From Modestobacter versicolor (lineage in GTDB: Bacteria > Actinomycetota > Actinomycetes > Mycobacteriales > Geodermatophilaceae): 64,000 nt of DNA. The position numbers and the translations under genes were made by a program. This document shows, one piece after another, positions 56,127-64,000 of this stretch (positions are counted from its first letter, which is position 1; each line of letters opens with the position of its first letter). The stretch spans positions 2,480,001 through 2,544,000 of the forward strand of contig NZ_JACIBU010000001.1 of NCBI RefSeq assembly GCF_014195485.1, written 5' to 3'. The notes under the pieces were generated by a model, which had not been told where the DNA came from, made no database searches, and saw only the letters and a list, made by a program, of their open reading frames with translations.

Positions 56127-56782
56127 AGCTGGAGCTCCGCCAGCCGGAGGTCGTGGGCCACGGTGATCTTGGCGGCCCGCTCGTCGCCGGCCACGGTGTG
56201 CACCGGCACGCCGGCGGCTCGGACCACGCTGGCGTCGTCGGTGAACTCGGCGGCGGCGCCGTGCGCGCGGGCGTAGGCGGCCACCAGGGTCGCGCGCTCG
56301 AAGCCCTGCGGGGTCTGCACCCGGCGGAGCGGGGCGCGGGCGACGTCGGCGCTGACCAGCCCGTCGGCGTCGACCACCACCGTGGTGTCGACGACCGGGA
56401 GCACCGGCACGACCGCCGCAGCACCGGCCGCCAGCGCGGCGAGCACCCGGGCGACCACCTCGGGCGGGGTCAGCGGCCGGGCGGCGTCGTGCACCAGGAC
56501 GGCGTCGGCGTGCTCGCGGGCGGCGGCCAGCGCGGCGCGGACCGACGCGGTGCGGGTGTCACCCCCGACGACCACGTGCACGTCGTCGGGGAGGACGGCG
56601 GTGAAGGCGGCCCGCTGCGGGGCGGGCACGGCGACGACGAGCTCGTCGACCCCGCCGGCGCGCAGCGACTCGACGGCCCAGCAGACCAGCGGCCGGCCGC
56701 CCAGCGCGACCAGCGCCTTGGGGAGTTCTGCCCCCAGACGCAGACCACTCCCGGCCGCTGCGACGATGCCGACAGCGTGCAC
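56123..56782 (-). CDS. ispD: 2-C-methyl-D-erythritol 4-phosphate cytidylyltransferase
   Basis: A 219-residue nucleotidyltransferase making CDP-ME from MEP and CTP. The CTP site is [29 protein letters not shown]; the metal/substrate site is [34 protein letters not shown] and [12 protein letters not shown] complete the family signature. It overlaps ispF by GTGA; carD lies 38 bp upstream. Ortholog of Rv3582c. Confidence 0.95.
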   Translation of the reverse strand: MHAVGIVAAAGSGLRLGAELPKALVALGGRPLVCWAVESLRAGGVDELVVAVPAPQRAAFTAVLPDDVHVVVGGDTRTASVRAALAAAREHADAVLVHDAARPLTPPEVVARVLAALAAGAAAVVPVLPVVDTTVVVDADGLVSADVARAPLRRVQTPQGFERATLVAAYARAHGAAAEFTDDASVVRAAGVPVHTVAGDERAAKITVAHDLRLAELQL

Positions 56783-56820
56783 GGGAGTGGTCTGGGTGTC
56801 TCTGGGGTGGAGCAGGGTGC

Positions 56821-57303
56821 TCAGGAGGCGAGGACCTCGTCGAGCAGCAGCTCGGCCTTGTCCTCGTTGGTGCCCTCGGCGAGCGCGAGCTCGCTGACCA
56901 GGATCTGGCGCGCCTTGGAGAGCATGCGCTTCTCCCCGGCGGACAGGCCGCGGTCCTTGTCCCGGCGCCAGAGGTCGCGCACGACCTCGGCCACCTTGTT
57001 CACGTCACCGGAGGCCAGCTTCTCGAGGTTGGCCTTGTAGCGCCGCGACCAGTTGGTCGGCTCCTCGGTGTGGGGTGCACGCAGGACCTCGAAGACCTTG
57101 TTCAGGCCCTCCTGGCCGACGACGTCGCGCACGCCGACGATCTCGGCGTTGTCCGCGGGGACGCGGACGGTGAGGTCGCCCTGGGCGACCTTCAGCACGA
57201 GGTAGGACTTCTCGACGCCCTTGATGGTGCGCTGCTCGATCGCCTCGATGAGCGCCGCGCCGTGGTGCGGGTAGACAACGGTCTCGCCAACAGTGAAGCC
57301 CAT
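56821..57303 (-). CDS. carD: CarD-type RNA polymerase-binding transcription regulator
   Basis: A 160-residue protein that stabilises RNAP open complexes at rRNA and stress promoters. The N-terminal Tudor-like RNAP-interaction domain is [51 protein letters not shown]. The DNA-binding helical C-terminus includes [19 protein letters not shown] and the tryptophan in [15 protein letters not shown] that wedges the minor groove. ATG at 57303 has GAAAGGGG upstream, and a TAACCT -10 hexamer (minus strand, 57336-57331) gives a short leader. Ortholog of Rv3583c. First gene of the ispD-ispF-cysS-rlmB operon. Confidence 0.97.
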   Translation of the reverse strand: MGFTVGETVVYPHHGAALIEAIEQRTIKGVEKSYLVLKVAQGDLTVRVPADNAEIVGVRDVVGQEGLNKVFEVLRAPHTEEPTNWSRRYKANLEKLASGDVNKVAEVVRDLWRRDKDRGLSAGEKRMLSKARQILVSELALAEGTNEDKAELLLDEVLAS

Positions 57304-57389
57304 GTGTATGTGACCCCTTTCGCTCGCCCCAGGTTACCACGGGAGAATGCCGTCCGGCTCGTCAGAGTCCGACAAAAGTGCAGGTCAGC

Positions 57390-57403
57390 GCCACGATCGT
57401 GGC
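57390..57403. promoter_or_regulatory. 14-bp palindrome in the carD/ubiA divergent region
   Basis: GCCACGA directly followed by TCGTGGC, 31 bp before the prenyltransferase GTG and upstream of the carD -10. It could be an operator shared by both genes. Confidence 0.4.
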
Positions 57404-57433
57404 CAGCTCGGTCTTGACAGGGAGGTGGTCGGT

Positions 57434-58294
57434 GTGCAGGTGAGCGCTCCTGGGAGCCGCACGGGCCCCGTGCGCACGGCCGCCGCGCTGGCCCGCGCGA
57501 CGCACCTGGGGCCGGCCCTCGCCGTGACCGCCGTCGCCGTCCTGCTGGCCGTCGCCGCCGACGTCGGCCCGGGCCGCGCCGTGCTCGTCGGGGCCGCCGT
57601 CCTCGCAGGTCAGGCGGCCATCGGCTGGTGCAACGACTGGCTGGACGCCGACCGCGACCGCGCCGTCGGCCGGCAGGACAAGCCGGTCGTGCAGGGCGCC
57701 GTCACCCCCGGGGCGCTGCGCGCGGGCACCGGGGTCGCCGTCGTCCTGGCCGTCGTCCTCTCGCTGCTGCTCGGCGTCGTCCCCGGGGTGCTGCTGCTGG
57801 TGCTGGTCGCCAGCGGGCTGGCCTACGACGCGGGCCTCAAGCGCACGGCGCTGTCCCCGCTGCCCTACCTGACCGGGTTCGGGGCGCTGCCAGCCGGCGT
57901 CGTCGCGGCGGCCCCCGGGGCACCCGGCGCGCCGTGGTGGCTGGTCGCCGCCGGCGCCGCGCTGGGCGGGGCGGCCCACGTCGCGAACGTCGCCCCGGAC
58001 GTCGACGACGACCTGGCCACCGGGGTGCGCGGCCTGCCGCACCGGATCGGCGCGGTCCCCTCCGCGGTGGCCGGCGCGCTGCTGCTGGGGGTGGCGTCGC
58101 TGCTGCTGGTGCTCGGCCCGGACGGTCCGCCGGGCGCGCTGGGCTGGGCGGCGTGCGTGCTCGCCGCGCCCGCCGTCGTCCTCGCCGCGCTGGCCGGCAG
58201 CCCGCGTGCCCGGCGGGCCGCCTTCCCCGCGGTGATGCTGCTGACCGTGCTCGACGTCGTGCTGCTGCTCGCCGGCGGCGCCGCGCTGACCTAG
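57434..58294 (+). CDS. UbiA-family prenyltransferase (SCO3242-like)
   Basis: A 286-residue membrane enzyme with about eight helices. The first prenyl-diphosphate motif is CNDWLDADRDRAVGRQDKPV (N/D-rich, about residues 66-75), the second NVAPDVDDDLATGVRGLPHRIG. These are the two Asp-rich motifs of UbiA transferases, which attach prenyl groups to aromatic or related acceptors. It may serve quinone, carotenoid or pigment biosynthesis; the acceptor is unknown. GTG at 57434 has GGGAGG eight bases upstream. Its stop shares CTAG with the convergent photolyase. Not part of the mycobacterial carD block. Confidence 0.87.
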   Translation: MQVSAPGSRTGPVRTAAALARATHLGPALAVTAVAVLLAVAADVGPGRAVLVGAAVLAGQAAIGWCNDWLDADRDRAVGRQDKPVVQGAVTPGALRAGTGVAVVLAVVLSLLLGVVPGVLLLVLVASGLAYDAGLKRTALSPLPYLTGFGALPAGVVAAAPGAPGAPWWLVAAGAALGGAAHVANVAPDVDDDLATGVRGLPHRIGAVPSAVAGALLLGVASLLLVLGPDGPPGALGWAACVLAAPAVVLAALAGSPRARRAAFPAVMLLTVLDVVLLLAGGAALT

Positions 58295-59856
58295 GGCGCG
58301 TCCGTGCCGCGCCGCACCTCCTGGTCGACGACGGCGTCGAGGTCCTTGAGCCGGCCGAGCCCGGCCAGCGGCTGGCGCATCCGCAGGTTGCCGGCCAGCC
58401 GCTCGCGGTTGCGCTCCAGGAAGGCCCAGTAGCCCGCCGTGAACGGGCAGGCGTCCTCCCCCAGCCGCTTCCTCGGGTCGTACCGGCAGCCGCCGCAGTA
58501 GTCGCTCATCCGGTCGATGTAGGCCCCGCCCGCGGCGTAGGGCTTCGTGGCCAGCACCCCGCCGTCGGCGTGCTGGCTCATCCCGACGACGTTGGCCACC
58601 ATCACCCAGTCGTAGCCGTCGAGGAACATGCGGTGGAACCAGTCGGTGATCGCGAGCGGCTCGATCCCGCGCTGCAGGGCGTAGTTGCCCAGCACCATCA
58701 GCCGCGGGATGTGGTGCACCCAGCCGCGCTCCCGGACGTCGGCGAGCACGTGCGACAGGCAGTTGGCACCGACCGCCTCGGCCTCCAGCTCGCCCATCCA
58801 GCCCGGCACCTCCTCGTGCGCCTCCAGGGCGTTGCCGTGCCGGTAGTCGCGGCCCAGCTGCCAGTACAGGTGCCAGATCCAGTCCCGCCAGCCCATCACC
58901 TGGCGGACGAACCCCTCGACCGAGTTCAGCGGCAGCGGGTCGCCGGCCGCGACTGACTCGCGCCAGGCGGCGTCCGCACGGTGCACGACGTCCGCGGGGT
59001 CGACCAGCCCGAGGTTCAACGACGCGGACAGCATCGAGTGGGCCAGCCACGGGTCGCCGCTGAGCATGGCGTCCTCGTGCGGCCCGAACGCGCGCAGCCG
59101 GTGGGTCAGGAAGTCGGCCAGCCGCTCCTGGGTCTCGGCGTGCGTGACCGGGAACAGCCGCGGGCCGTCGTCACCGACGAACGCCACGTCGCCGTCGGCC
59201 TCCCAGCGGTCCAGGTCGGCGCGGACCTGCTCGTCGATCTCGTCCTCGACCGGCCACCACGGTGGCGGGGCGTCGACCCGGCCGTCGGCCGGCGGGGGCT
59301 GGCGGTTGTCGTGGTCGAGGTTCCAGGTGCCGCCGGCCGGTTCCGCGCCGTCCATCAGGACGTCGTGGGCCCGGCGGGCCACCCGGTAGAAGTCGTCCAT
59401 CAGCAGCCGCTGCCGCGAGCGGCTCGCCGCCCAGCGCCGGAAGTCGGCCTGCCGGGTCACGAACCCCCGCGCCTCGAGCACCGTGACCCCGGGACGGCGC
59501 AGGACGAAGTCGCGGGCCGGCCAGGTGGTCGGCGCGCAGACCGACAGCGGCTCGCGCACCTGGTCCAGCGCCTCCGCGTAGGTGTCGGTCTGCAGGAACA
59601 GCGCCTGGTCGCCGAGCTCGGCCGCCCGGTGCCGCAGCGCCGAGAGCAGCAGGTGCGCCTTCTGCCGGTGGAACCGCCGCCGCCGGAACACCCCGCGCGA
59701 CTCGACCAGCAGCACCGGCTGGTCCGGCGCGTCGAGGAAGTGCGGTCCGAGCTGGTCGGCGAAGCACCAGCGGCGGGTGTCGGGAGCGTGACCTGCGAAG
59801 TCGGCCAACGCCGGGTCGCCGTCCCCCGGCAGGTCGTGGTGCGTGCGTGCGGCCAT
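58291..59856 (-). CDS. FeS-containing (6-4)/BCP-type photolyase-related protein
   Basis: A 521-residue cryptochrome/photolyase family protein of the prokaryotic FeS-BCP/PhrB type. The N-terminal Rossmann domain starts RRWCFADQLGPHFLD. The FAD-binding helical domain includes LPLNSVEGFVRQVMGWRDWIWHLYWQ. Cysteines for a [4Fe-4S] cluster are in YCGGCRYDPRKRLGEDACPF. ATG at 59856 has GGGAGG eight bases upstream. It should repair UV (6-4) photoproducts or sense light. Its presence fits a sun-exposed habitat. It is divergent from the lpqE-like gene and convergent with the prenyltransferase. Confidence 0.9.
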   Translation of the reverse strand: MAARTHHDLPGDGDPALADFAGHAPDTRRWCFADQLGPHFLDAPDQPVLLVESRGVFRRRRFHRQKAHLLLSALRHRAAELGDQALFLQTDTYAEALDQVREPLSVCAPTTWPARDFVLRRPGVTVLEARGFVTRQADFRRWAASRSRQRLLMDDFYRVARRAHDVLMDGAEPAGGTWNLDHDNRQPPPADGRVDAPPPWWPVEDEIDEQVRADLDRWEADGDVAFVGDDGPRLFPVTHAETQERLADFLTHRLRAFGPHEDAMLSGDPWLAHSMLSASLNLGLVDPADVVHRADAAWRESVAAGDPLPLNSVEGFVRQVMGWRDWIWHLYWQLGRDYRHGNALEAHEEVPGWMGELEAEAVGANCLSHVLADVRERGWVHHIPRLMVLGNYALQRGIEPLAITDWFHRMFLDGYDWVMVANVVGMSQHADGGVLATKPYAAGGAYIDRMSDYCGGCRYDPRKRLGEDACPFTAGYWAFLERNRERLAGNLRMRQPLAGLGRLKDLDAVVDQEVRRGTDAP

Positions 59857-59959
59857 GTCCCTCACCTCCCAGCGGACATCCTCGGGTGACCGTTACGCTC
59901 AGCGCGACCCGTGTCCCCGGATCCCTCGGTGACCGGCACGTCTCCTGGAGGTCGACGCT

Positions 59960-60550
59960 GTGATCCGCGCTCCGCGCGCTGCCGCGATGGGTGTCCTGCT
60001 GCTCTCCCCGATCGCGCTCGGCGCCTGCAGCGCAGGCCAGGTCGCGCAGACGGCGACGCAGGACCGGGACAAGATCGGTGCGTTGGCCAACGTGGGCGAC
60101 CTCGCCCTGCGGGCCCTCGAGCTGCCCTACCCGACCGGTGGCGTCTACCCCAGCGGCGGTGACGCCCGGCTGCTCGGCGCGGTCGCCAACCCGACCCCCA
60201 CCGAGGACACCCTGGTCTCCATCGAGGGCGAGGACTTCGAGGACGTCGAGGTCGTCGACCCCAGCGCGGCCGATGCGGTCGCCGCGGGCGGTGGCTCCGG
60301 CTCCCTGGACCTCGCCGTCCCGGCCGGCGGCACGCTGTACATGGGCAACGGCGACGGTCCCTCGGTGACCCTGGTCGGGCTCGCGGAGGAGATCGGGGTC
60401 GGCCAGTACGTCGACGTCACCTTCACCTTCGAGGAGGCCGGCGAGATCACCGTGGCCGTCCCGGTGGGCTACGCCACCCGCGACCTGCCCCGCGGCGAGC
60501 CGTTCGACTTCCACGGTCCGGAAGACGAAGAGGACCAGGCAGGCGGCTGA
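59960..60550 (+). CDS. LpqE-like lipoprotein
   Basis: A 196-residue exported lipoprotein. The signal and lipobox are VLLLSPIALGACSAGQ. The mature protein starts with AGQVAQTATQDRDKIGALANVGDLALRALELPYP and continues as a compact beta-rich domain (LVSIEGEDFEDVEV, VTLVGLAEEIGVGQYVDVTFTFEEAGEITVAVPVG). Position next to carD and radA matches Rv3584/LpqE (from memory). The beta-rich body resembles copper-chaperone PCuAC relatives, but the metal ligands are not clear. GTG at 59960 has GGAGG eight bases upstream. Confidence 0.8.
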   Translation: MIRAPRAAAMGVLLLSPIALGACSAGQVAQTATQDRDKIGALANVGDLALRALELPYPTGGVYPSGGDARLLGAVANPTPTEDTLVSIEGEDFEDVEVVDPSAADAVAAGGGSGSLDLAVPAGGTLYMGNGDGPSVTLVGLAEEIGVGQYVDVTFTFEEAGEITVAVPVGYATRDLPRGEPFDFHGPEDEEDQAGG

Positions 60551-60578
60551 CCTGCCGGTCCCGGGGCTCGCGCCCGGA

Positions 60579-60601
60579 CTGTCGGACCCCGCCGTCATGA
60601 T
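60579..60601 (+). promoter_or_regulatory. radA promoter resembling the RecA-independent (PafBC) damage promoter
   Basis: CTGTCGGAC (60579-60587), eight bases, CATGAT (60596-60601). The known consensus is TTGTCRGTG-N8-TANNNT; the spacing is exact and TGTCGG matches. The radA GTG begins six bases after CATGAT, so the transcript would be leaderless. Confidence 0.5.
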
Positions 60602-60607
60602 GGCGGC

Positions 60608-61975
60608 GTGCCAGCATCCGGTGTGAAGTCCCGCCCCGCCCACCGTTGCACCGAGTGCGGTTACACCTCCCCCAAGTGGGTCGGCCGCTGCCCCGAGTGC
60701 CAGGCCTGGGGCAGCATCGCCGAGGTCGGCGCCGCCTCCTCCTCCCCGCTCCGGTCGGTCTCGGCCGGGCCGGTCACCGCCAAGGCGCGGCCGATCGGCC
60801 AGGTCGAGCTGGCCGGCGCCCGCGCCGTGCCCACCGGCATCCCCGAGTTCGACCGGGTGCTCGGCGGGGGCCTGGTGCCCGGTGCCGTGCTGCTCGTCGC
60901 CGGTGAGCCCGGGGTGGGCAAGTCGACGCTGCTGCTCGAGGTCGCCCACAAGGTGGCCGAGACCAACGGCCCGACGCTCGTCGTCTCCGGCGAGGAGTCC
61001 GCGGCGCAGGTCCGGCTGCGCGCGGAGCGGATCGGTGCGCTGCACGACCAGCTCTACCTCGCCGCCGAGACCGACCTGTCGGCCGTGCTCTCCCACGTCG
61101 AGGACGTGAACCCGTCCCTGCTGGTCCTCGACAGCGTGCAGACCGTCCGCTCCCCCGCCGTCGACGGCACCGACGGCGGCGCCACCCAGGTGCGCGCCGT
61201 CGCCAGCGCGCTCACCGGGGTGGCCAAGAGCCGCGGGATGACCACGATCCTGGTCGGCCACGTGACCAAGGACGGCGCGATCGCCGGGCCGCGCGCCCTC
61301 GAGCACCTGGTCGACGTGGTCATCTCCTTCGACGGCGAGCGGCACTCGACGCTGCGCATGGTGCGGGCCACCAAGAACCGGTTCGGCCCCGCCGACGAGA
61401 TCGGCTGCTTCGAGATCGGCGACACCGGCGTGGTGGGGGTGCCCGACCCGTCGCACCTGTTCGTCTCCCGCCGGTCGGCGCCGGTGCCGGGCAGCTGCGT
61501 GACCGTGACGATGGAGGGCAGCCGGCCGCTGCTGGCCGAGGTGCAGGCCCTGGTGGCCACCTCCGGCGGCGGCGGTTCCCCGCGCCGCGCGGTCAGCGGG
61601 CTGGACTCCCAGCGGGTGGCGATGGTGAACGCCGTCGTCGAGCGCCGGGGCGGGGTGAAGCTGGCCGAGGCCGACGTCTTCGCCGCGTCCGTGGGCGGCG
61701 TGCGGATCGTCGAGCCGGCCGCCGACCTGGCCCTCGCGCTCGCCATCGCCTCCGCCGCCAAGGACCGCCCCCTGCCGCTGGGCGTGATCGCGCTGGGCGA
61801 GGTCGGCCTGTCCGGGGAGATCCGGCGGGTGGGCGGCATGGGCCGCCGGCTGGCCGAGGCCGCCCGGCAGGGCTACACCGCCGCCCTCGTGCCCGAGGAC
61901 TCCGGCCCCGCGCCCAAGGGCATGCGGCTGATCGAGGTGCCCGATCTGGGCGCCGCCTTCACCCGGCTGTGGTGA
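60608..61975 (+). CDS. radA: DNA repair protein RadA
   Basis: A 455-residue branch-migration helicase of homologous recombination. An N-terminal C4 zinc finger (C14, C17, C28, C31: CTECGYTSPKWVGRCPEC), a RecA-like ATPase with Walker A GEPGVGKS (99-106), the RadA-specific KNRFG motif (TKNRFGPADEIG) and a C-terminal Lon-protease-like domain (DSQRVAMVNAVVERRGGVKLAEADVFAASVGG). GTG at 60608 is leaderless by position. It precedes disA by 114 bp. Ortholog of Rv3585. Confidence 0.96.
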   Translation: MPASGVKSRPAHRCTECGYTSPKWVGRCPECQAWGSIAEVGAASSSPLRSVSAGPVTAKARPIGQVELAGARAVPTGIPEFDRVLGGGLVPGAVLLVAGEPGVGKSTLLLEVAHKVAETNGPTLVVSGEESAAQVRLRAERIGALHDQLYLAAETDLSAVLSHVEDVNPSLLVLDSVQTVRSPAVDGTDGGATQVRAVASALTGVAKSRGMTTILVGHVTKDGAIAGPRALEHLVDVVISFDGERHSTLRMVRATKNRFGPADEIGCFEIGDTGVVGVPDPSHLFVSRRSAPVPGSCVTVTMEGSRPLLAEVQALVATSGGGGSPRRAVSGLDSQRVAMVNAVVERRGGVKLAEADVFAASVGGVRIVEPAADLALALAIASAAKDRPLPLGVIALGEVGLSGEIRRVGGMGRRLAEAARQGYTAALVPEDSGPAPKGMRLIEVPDLGAAFTRLW

Positions 61976-62049
61976 CGCCGGAGCGCCGATCAGGACCGGG
62001 GTCACACCCACCGGCGACCCGAGGTGGCCGGGGCCCGGCCCCGGCACCG

Positions 62050-62055
62050 TAGAAT
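62050..62055 (+). promoter_or_regulatory. disA -10 hexamer
   Basis: TAGAAT, followed by a 34-base leader with AGGAG before the disA GTG. It is the best match to a -10 box between radA and disA. No clear -35 was found, so disA may also be read from the radA promoter. Confidence 0.5.
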
Positions 62056-62089
62056 CGGCCCCCGTACCACCCGACTGTCAGGAGCGCTC

Positions 62090-63172
62090 GTGCCCCCCGC
62101 TGTGGACCCTGAGGCCTCGCTGCGGGAACTGCTCGGCCGGATCGCCCCCGGCACCGCCCTCCGGGACGGTCTCGAGCGGATCCTGGCCGGCCGCACCGGC
62201 GCGCTGATCGTGCTCGGCTACGACCGGGTCGTCGAGTCGCTGTGCACCGGTGGCTTCGCCCTGGACGTCGCCCTGTCGGCCACCCGGCTGCGCGAGCTGG
62301 CCAAGATGGACGGCGCGGTGATCGTCTCCTACGACGGCACCCGGATCGTCCGCGCCGGCGTGCACCTGATGCCCGACCCGACCATCCCCACCGAGGAGTC
62401 CGGCACCCGGCACCGCACCGCCGAGCGGGTCGCCCTGCAGACCGACTTCCCGGTGATCTCGGTCAGCCAGTCGATGCACATCATCTCGGTCTACGTCGCC
62501 GGCCGGCGGTACACCCTCGAGCACCCGACGACCATCCTGGCCCGCGCCAACCAGGCGCTCGCCGCGCTCGAGCGCTACAAGCTGCGGCTCGACGAGGTCG
62601 CCTCCACGCTGTCGGCGCTGGAGATCGAGGACCTGGTCACCGTGCGCGACGCGATGAGCGTCAGCCAGCGGCTGGAGATGGTCCGCCGGATCGCCGACGA
62701 GATCGAGGGCTTCGTCGTCGAGCTCGGCACCGACGGCCGGCTGCTCGCCCTGCAGCTGGACGAGATGCTGGCCGGCGTCGAGGAGGACCGCGGGCTGCTG
62801 GTCCGCGACTACCTGCCCAGCGGGCGCCGCAACCGCTCCGGCGAGGAGGTCCTCTCCGACCTGCGGGCCCTGTCGGCCACCGAGCTGCTCGACCTCTCCG
62901 CCGTCGCCCGCTGCTACGGGCTGCCCACCTCGCCCGACGCCCTGGACTCCCCGGTCAGCCCGCGCGGCTACCGGCTGCTCGCCCGGGTCCCCCGGCTGCC
63001 GGCCGGGATCATCGACCGGCTGGTCACCCACTTCGGCGGCCTGCAGAAGCTGCTGGCCGCCACCATCGAGGACCTCCTCGCGGTCGAGGGCGTGGGCGAG
63101 GCACGCGCCCGCGGCATCCGCGAGGGCCTGTCCCGGCTGGCCGAGACCTCGATCCTCGACCGCTACAGCTGA
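62090..63172 (+). CDS. disA: DNA integrity scanning protein DisA (diadenylate cyclase)
   Basis: A 360-residue DAC enzyme making cyclic di-AMP and scanning DNA for branched structures. The N-terminal cyclase domain carries DGA (74-76) and RHR (107-109). A helical linker and a C-terminal helix-hairpin-helix DNA-binding domain ([32 protein letters not shown]) follow. The GTG at 62090 has AGGAG five bases upstream. The radA-disA order is conserved (Rv3585-Rv3586) and links recombination to c-di-AMP signalling. Confidence 0.97.
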   Translation: MPPAVDPEASLRELLGRIAPGTALRDGLERILAGRTGALIVLGYDRVVESLCTGGFALDVALSATRLRELAKMDGAVIVSYDGTRIVRAGVHLMPDPTIPTEESGTRHRTAERVALQTDFPVISVSQSMHIISVYVAGRRYTLEHPTTILARANQALAALERYKLRLDEVASTLSALEIEDLVTVRDAMSVSQRLEMVRRIADEIEGFVVELGTDGRLLALQLDEMLAGVEEDRGLLVRDYLPSGRRNRSGEEVLSDLRALSATELLDLSAVARCYGLPTSPDALDSPVSPRGYRLLARVPRLPAGIIDRLVTHFGGLQKLLAATIEDLLAVEGVGEARARGIREGLSRLAETSILDRYS

Positions 63173-63187
63173 CGGGCCTGCGGCCCG

Positions 63188-63895
63188 CTAGGTGAGGGTG
63201 AAGGGCGCGTCGGCGCTGGCCTCGGTGTCCAGCCGGCCCCGCAGCACGTAGCTGCCCGGGCCGGGGGCGGACCGCGCCGCCGTGCAGCCCGGCGCGCTGC
63301 TCAGCCCGCTCCACAGCACCGGGAAGACCACCGCCTCCCCCGGCTGCAGCGTCCGCTGGTCCGAGCTGGCCTCCGGGAAGCAGTCGTTGCTGCCCCAGAT
63401 CCGGTTGCCCAACCCGTCGAGCAGCACGATCTCCTGCAGCCCCTTGTCCAGCGTGCGCACGCAGGCGACGGGCGAGACGTTCGTGACCACCAGGTCGAAG
63501 GTCGGCTTGGTGCCCACCGCGGCGCTCGGCGGGGTCGGCCGCACCGCGACGGTGATCATCTCGTCGCTGCACGCCCCGCCGCTGACCGGCCCGGCCGGCG
63601 GTGGCTGGCTGCTGGGCGCCGAGGGGCCGGCCGGCGCTGCGGTGGAGGTGACCGGCGCGGGGGTGGGCACCTGGACCGCGGCCAGCGAGGGCACCACCTG
63701 CTCCAGGGCAGGGGTCGGCACCGGCGCCTCGCCCGTCGCGCCAGCGACCTGGGTGTCGGACGGCGGCGCCCCGCCGGTCGCGACGGCGATGCCCAGCCAG
63801 CCACCGCCGCCCAGCACGCCCACCAGGCCGACGAGCACCAGCAGGCGCCGCCGCCAGTAGACGGCGGTGGGCAGTGGGCCGACCGGGTGCAGCAC
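63188..63895 (-). CDS. Single-pass membrane protein (Rv3587c-like)
   Basis: A 235-residue protein with one N-terminal membrane helix (RRRLLVLVGLVGVLGGGGWLGIAVA, about residues 15-39), a long Pro/Ala/Thr/Ser linker, and a C-terminal extracellular domain of about 125 residues containing paired cysteines (GGACSDE, VACVRTLD, NDCFPEA, GCTAARSA). GTG at 63895 lies six bases after minus-strand TAGCGT (63907-63902). Position convergent to disA matches Rv3587c (from memory). Function unknown. Confidence 0.82.
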   Translation of the reverse strand: MLHPVGPLPTAVYWRRRLLVLVGLVGVLGGGGWLGIAVATGGAPPSDTQVAGATGEAPVPTPALEQVVPSLAAVQVPTPAPVTSTAAPAGPSAPSSQPPPAGPVSGGACSDEMITVAVRPTPPSAAVGTKPTFDLVVTNVSPVACVRTLDKGLQEIVLLDGLGNRIWGSNDCFPEASSDQRTLQPGEAVVFPVLWSGLSSAPGCTAARSAPGPGSYVLRGRLDTEASADAPFTLT

Positions 63896-64000
63896 GTCGC
63901 GACGCTAACCGGCGGCCGACCCCCGACCGGCACGCCACGCCACGACTCCCGGGGGCTCGTCCTCGCAGGTCACCCGGGTGTCACCCAACCCCACCCGGGT
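63896..64000. other. Right-edge region, no gene identified
   Basis: About 105 bp upstream of the Rv3587c-like gene to the window end. A minus-strand leaderless -10 (TAGCGT, 63907-63902) is seen; no ORF start for a rightward gene is visible before the edge. Confidence 0.4.

Noticed and set aside
57414..57419. TTGACA as a -35 for the prenyltransferase
   Set aside because: It directly abuts the ribosome site, and a -10 at normal distance would lie inside the coding region with no matching hexamer.
59171..62047. 958-codon minus-strand ORF over photolyase and radA
   Set aside because: Shadow of RadA and photolyase frames; no recognisable domain.

Overview
The window is about 64 kb of very GC-rich actinobacterial chromosome. 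GTG starts are frequent, RTGA start/stop overlaps are common, and gene order matches conserved actinobacterial blocks. Protein content (CarD, DisA, a VirR-like LytR_C protein, DUF3027, DUF2530, DUF3263, DUF5313) and gene style suggest a soil or rock actinomycete, possibly Geodermatophilaceae (Blastococcus/Geodermatophilus/Modestobacter). That family assignment is an inference. No prophage, insertion sequence, CRISPR array or defence island was seen; this is core and near-core chromosome.

Layout. (1) 1-17.2 kb: a partial membrane protein, a marR-MFS pair, an NCS2 purine permease, DUF2530, DUF3027, a second MFS with a DUF2771 lipoprotein, a cold-shock protein, two DUF202 proteins, an acyl-CoA synthetase, and a helicase-associated protein with a WYL-like C-terminus separated from its XPB/ERCC3-type helicase by a cyclopropane synthase. 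From memory this matches the M. tuberculosis Rv0861c-Rv0883c neighbourhood. (2) 17.2-30.7 kb: an accessory mix with a PLP aminotransferase, a second SF2 helicase, a 1000-residue LAL/LuxR ATPase regulator preceded by a 41-codon ORF, a DUF7282-like lipoprotein, zwf, a LURP-one protein, an HD protein, DUF4031, two VOC proteins, a Gfo/Idh oxidoreductase and DUF72. (3) 30.8-35.5 kb: groEL (two tandem CIRCE operators), cspA, a stand-alone threonine synthase behind a SAM riboswitch, and a HAD phosphatase. (4) 35.5-41.2 kb: a probable operon of DUF3263, a VirR-like LytR_C protein with a very long disordered N-terminus, a secreted X-Pro-peptidase-like hydrolase fused through one membrane span to an ABC ATPase, and an ABC permease. 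(5) 41.3-46.2 kb: rarD and a mannitol-type PTS operon (DeoR regulator, IIC, IIB, IIA, zinc dehydrogenase). (6) 46.5-53.3 kb: DUF5313, a Rieske protein, dodecin, tRNA-Thr, small membrane proteins, a 3-hydroxyisobutyrate-dehydrogenase-like enzyme, an HtrA-type protease, DUF445 and a cupin. (7) 53.3-63.9 kb: rlmB-cysS-ispF-ispD-carD, then a UbiA prenyltransferase and an FeS photolyase, then an LpqE-like lipoprotein, radA, disA and a membrane protein. This matches Rv3579c-Rv3587c except for the prenyltransferase and photolyase inserted between carD and lpqE.

Regulatory themes. At about seventeen genes a [T/C]ANNNT hexamer lies only 6-8 nt before the start codon, the geometry of leaderless transcripts; I used this to choose several starts. 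The leaderless radA promoter also resembles the RecA-independent (PafBC) DNA-damage promoter. Three intergenic hairpins share the ten-base loop GAGCSTGCGA. Three 20-bp palindromes repeat at an exact 33-bp period ahead of the XPB helicase. The most novel protein-level item is the secreted hydrolase/ABC-ATPase fusion; the most interesting regulatory item is the SAM riboswitch of thrC, whose closing stem runs into the Shine-Dalgarno sequence.
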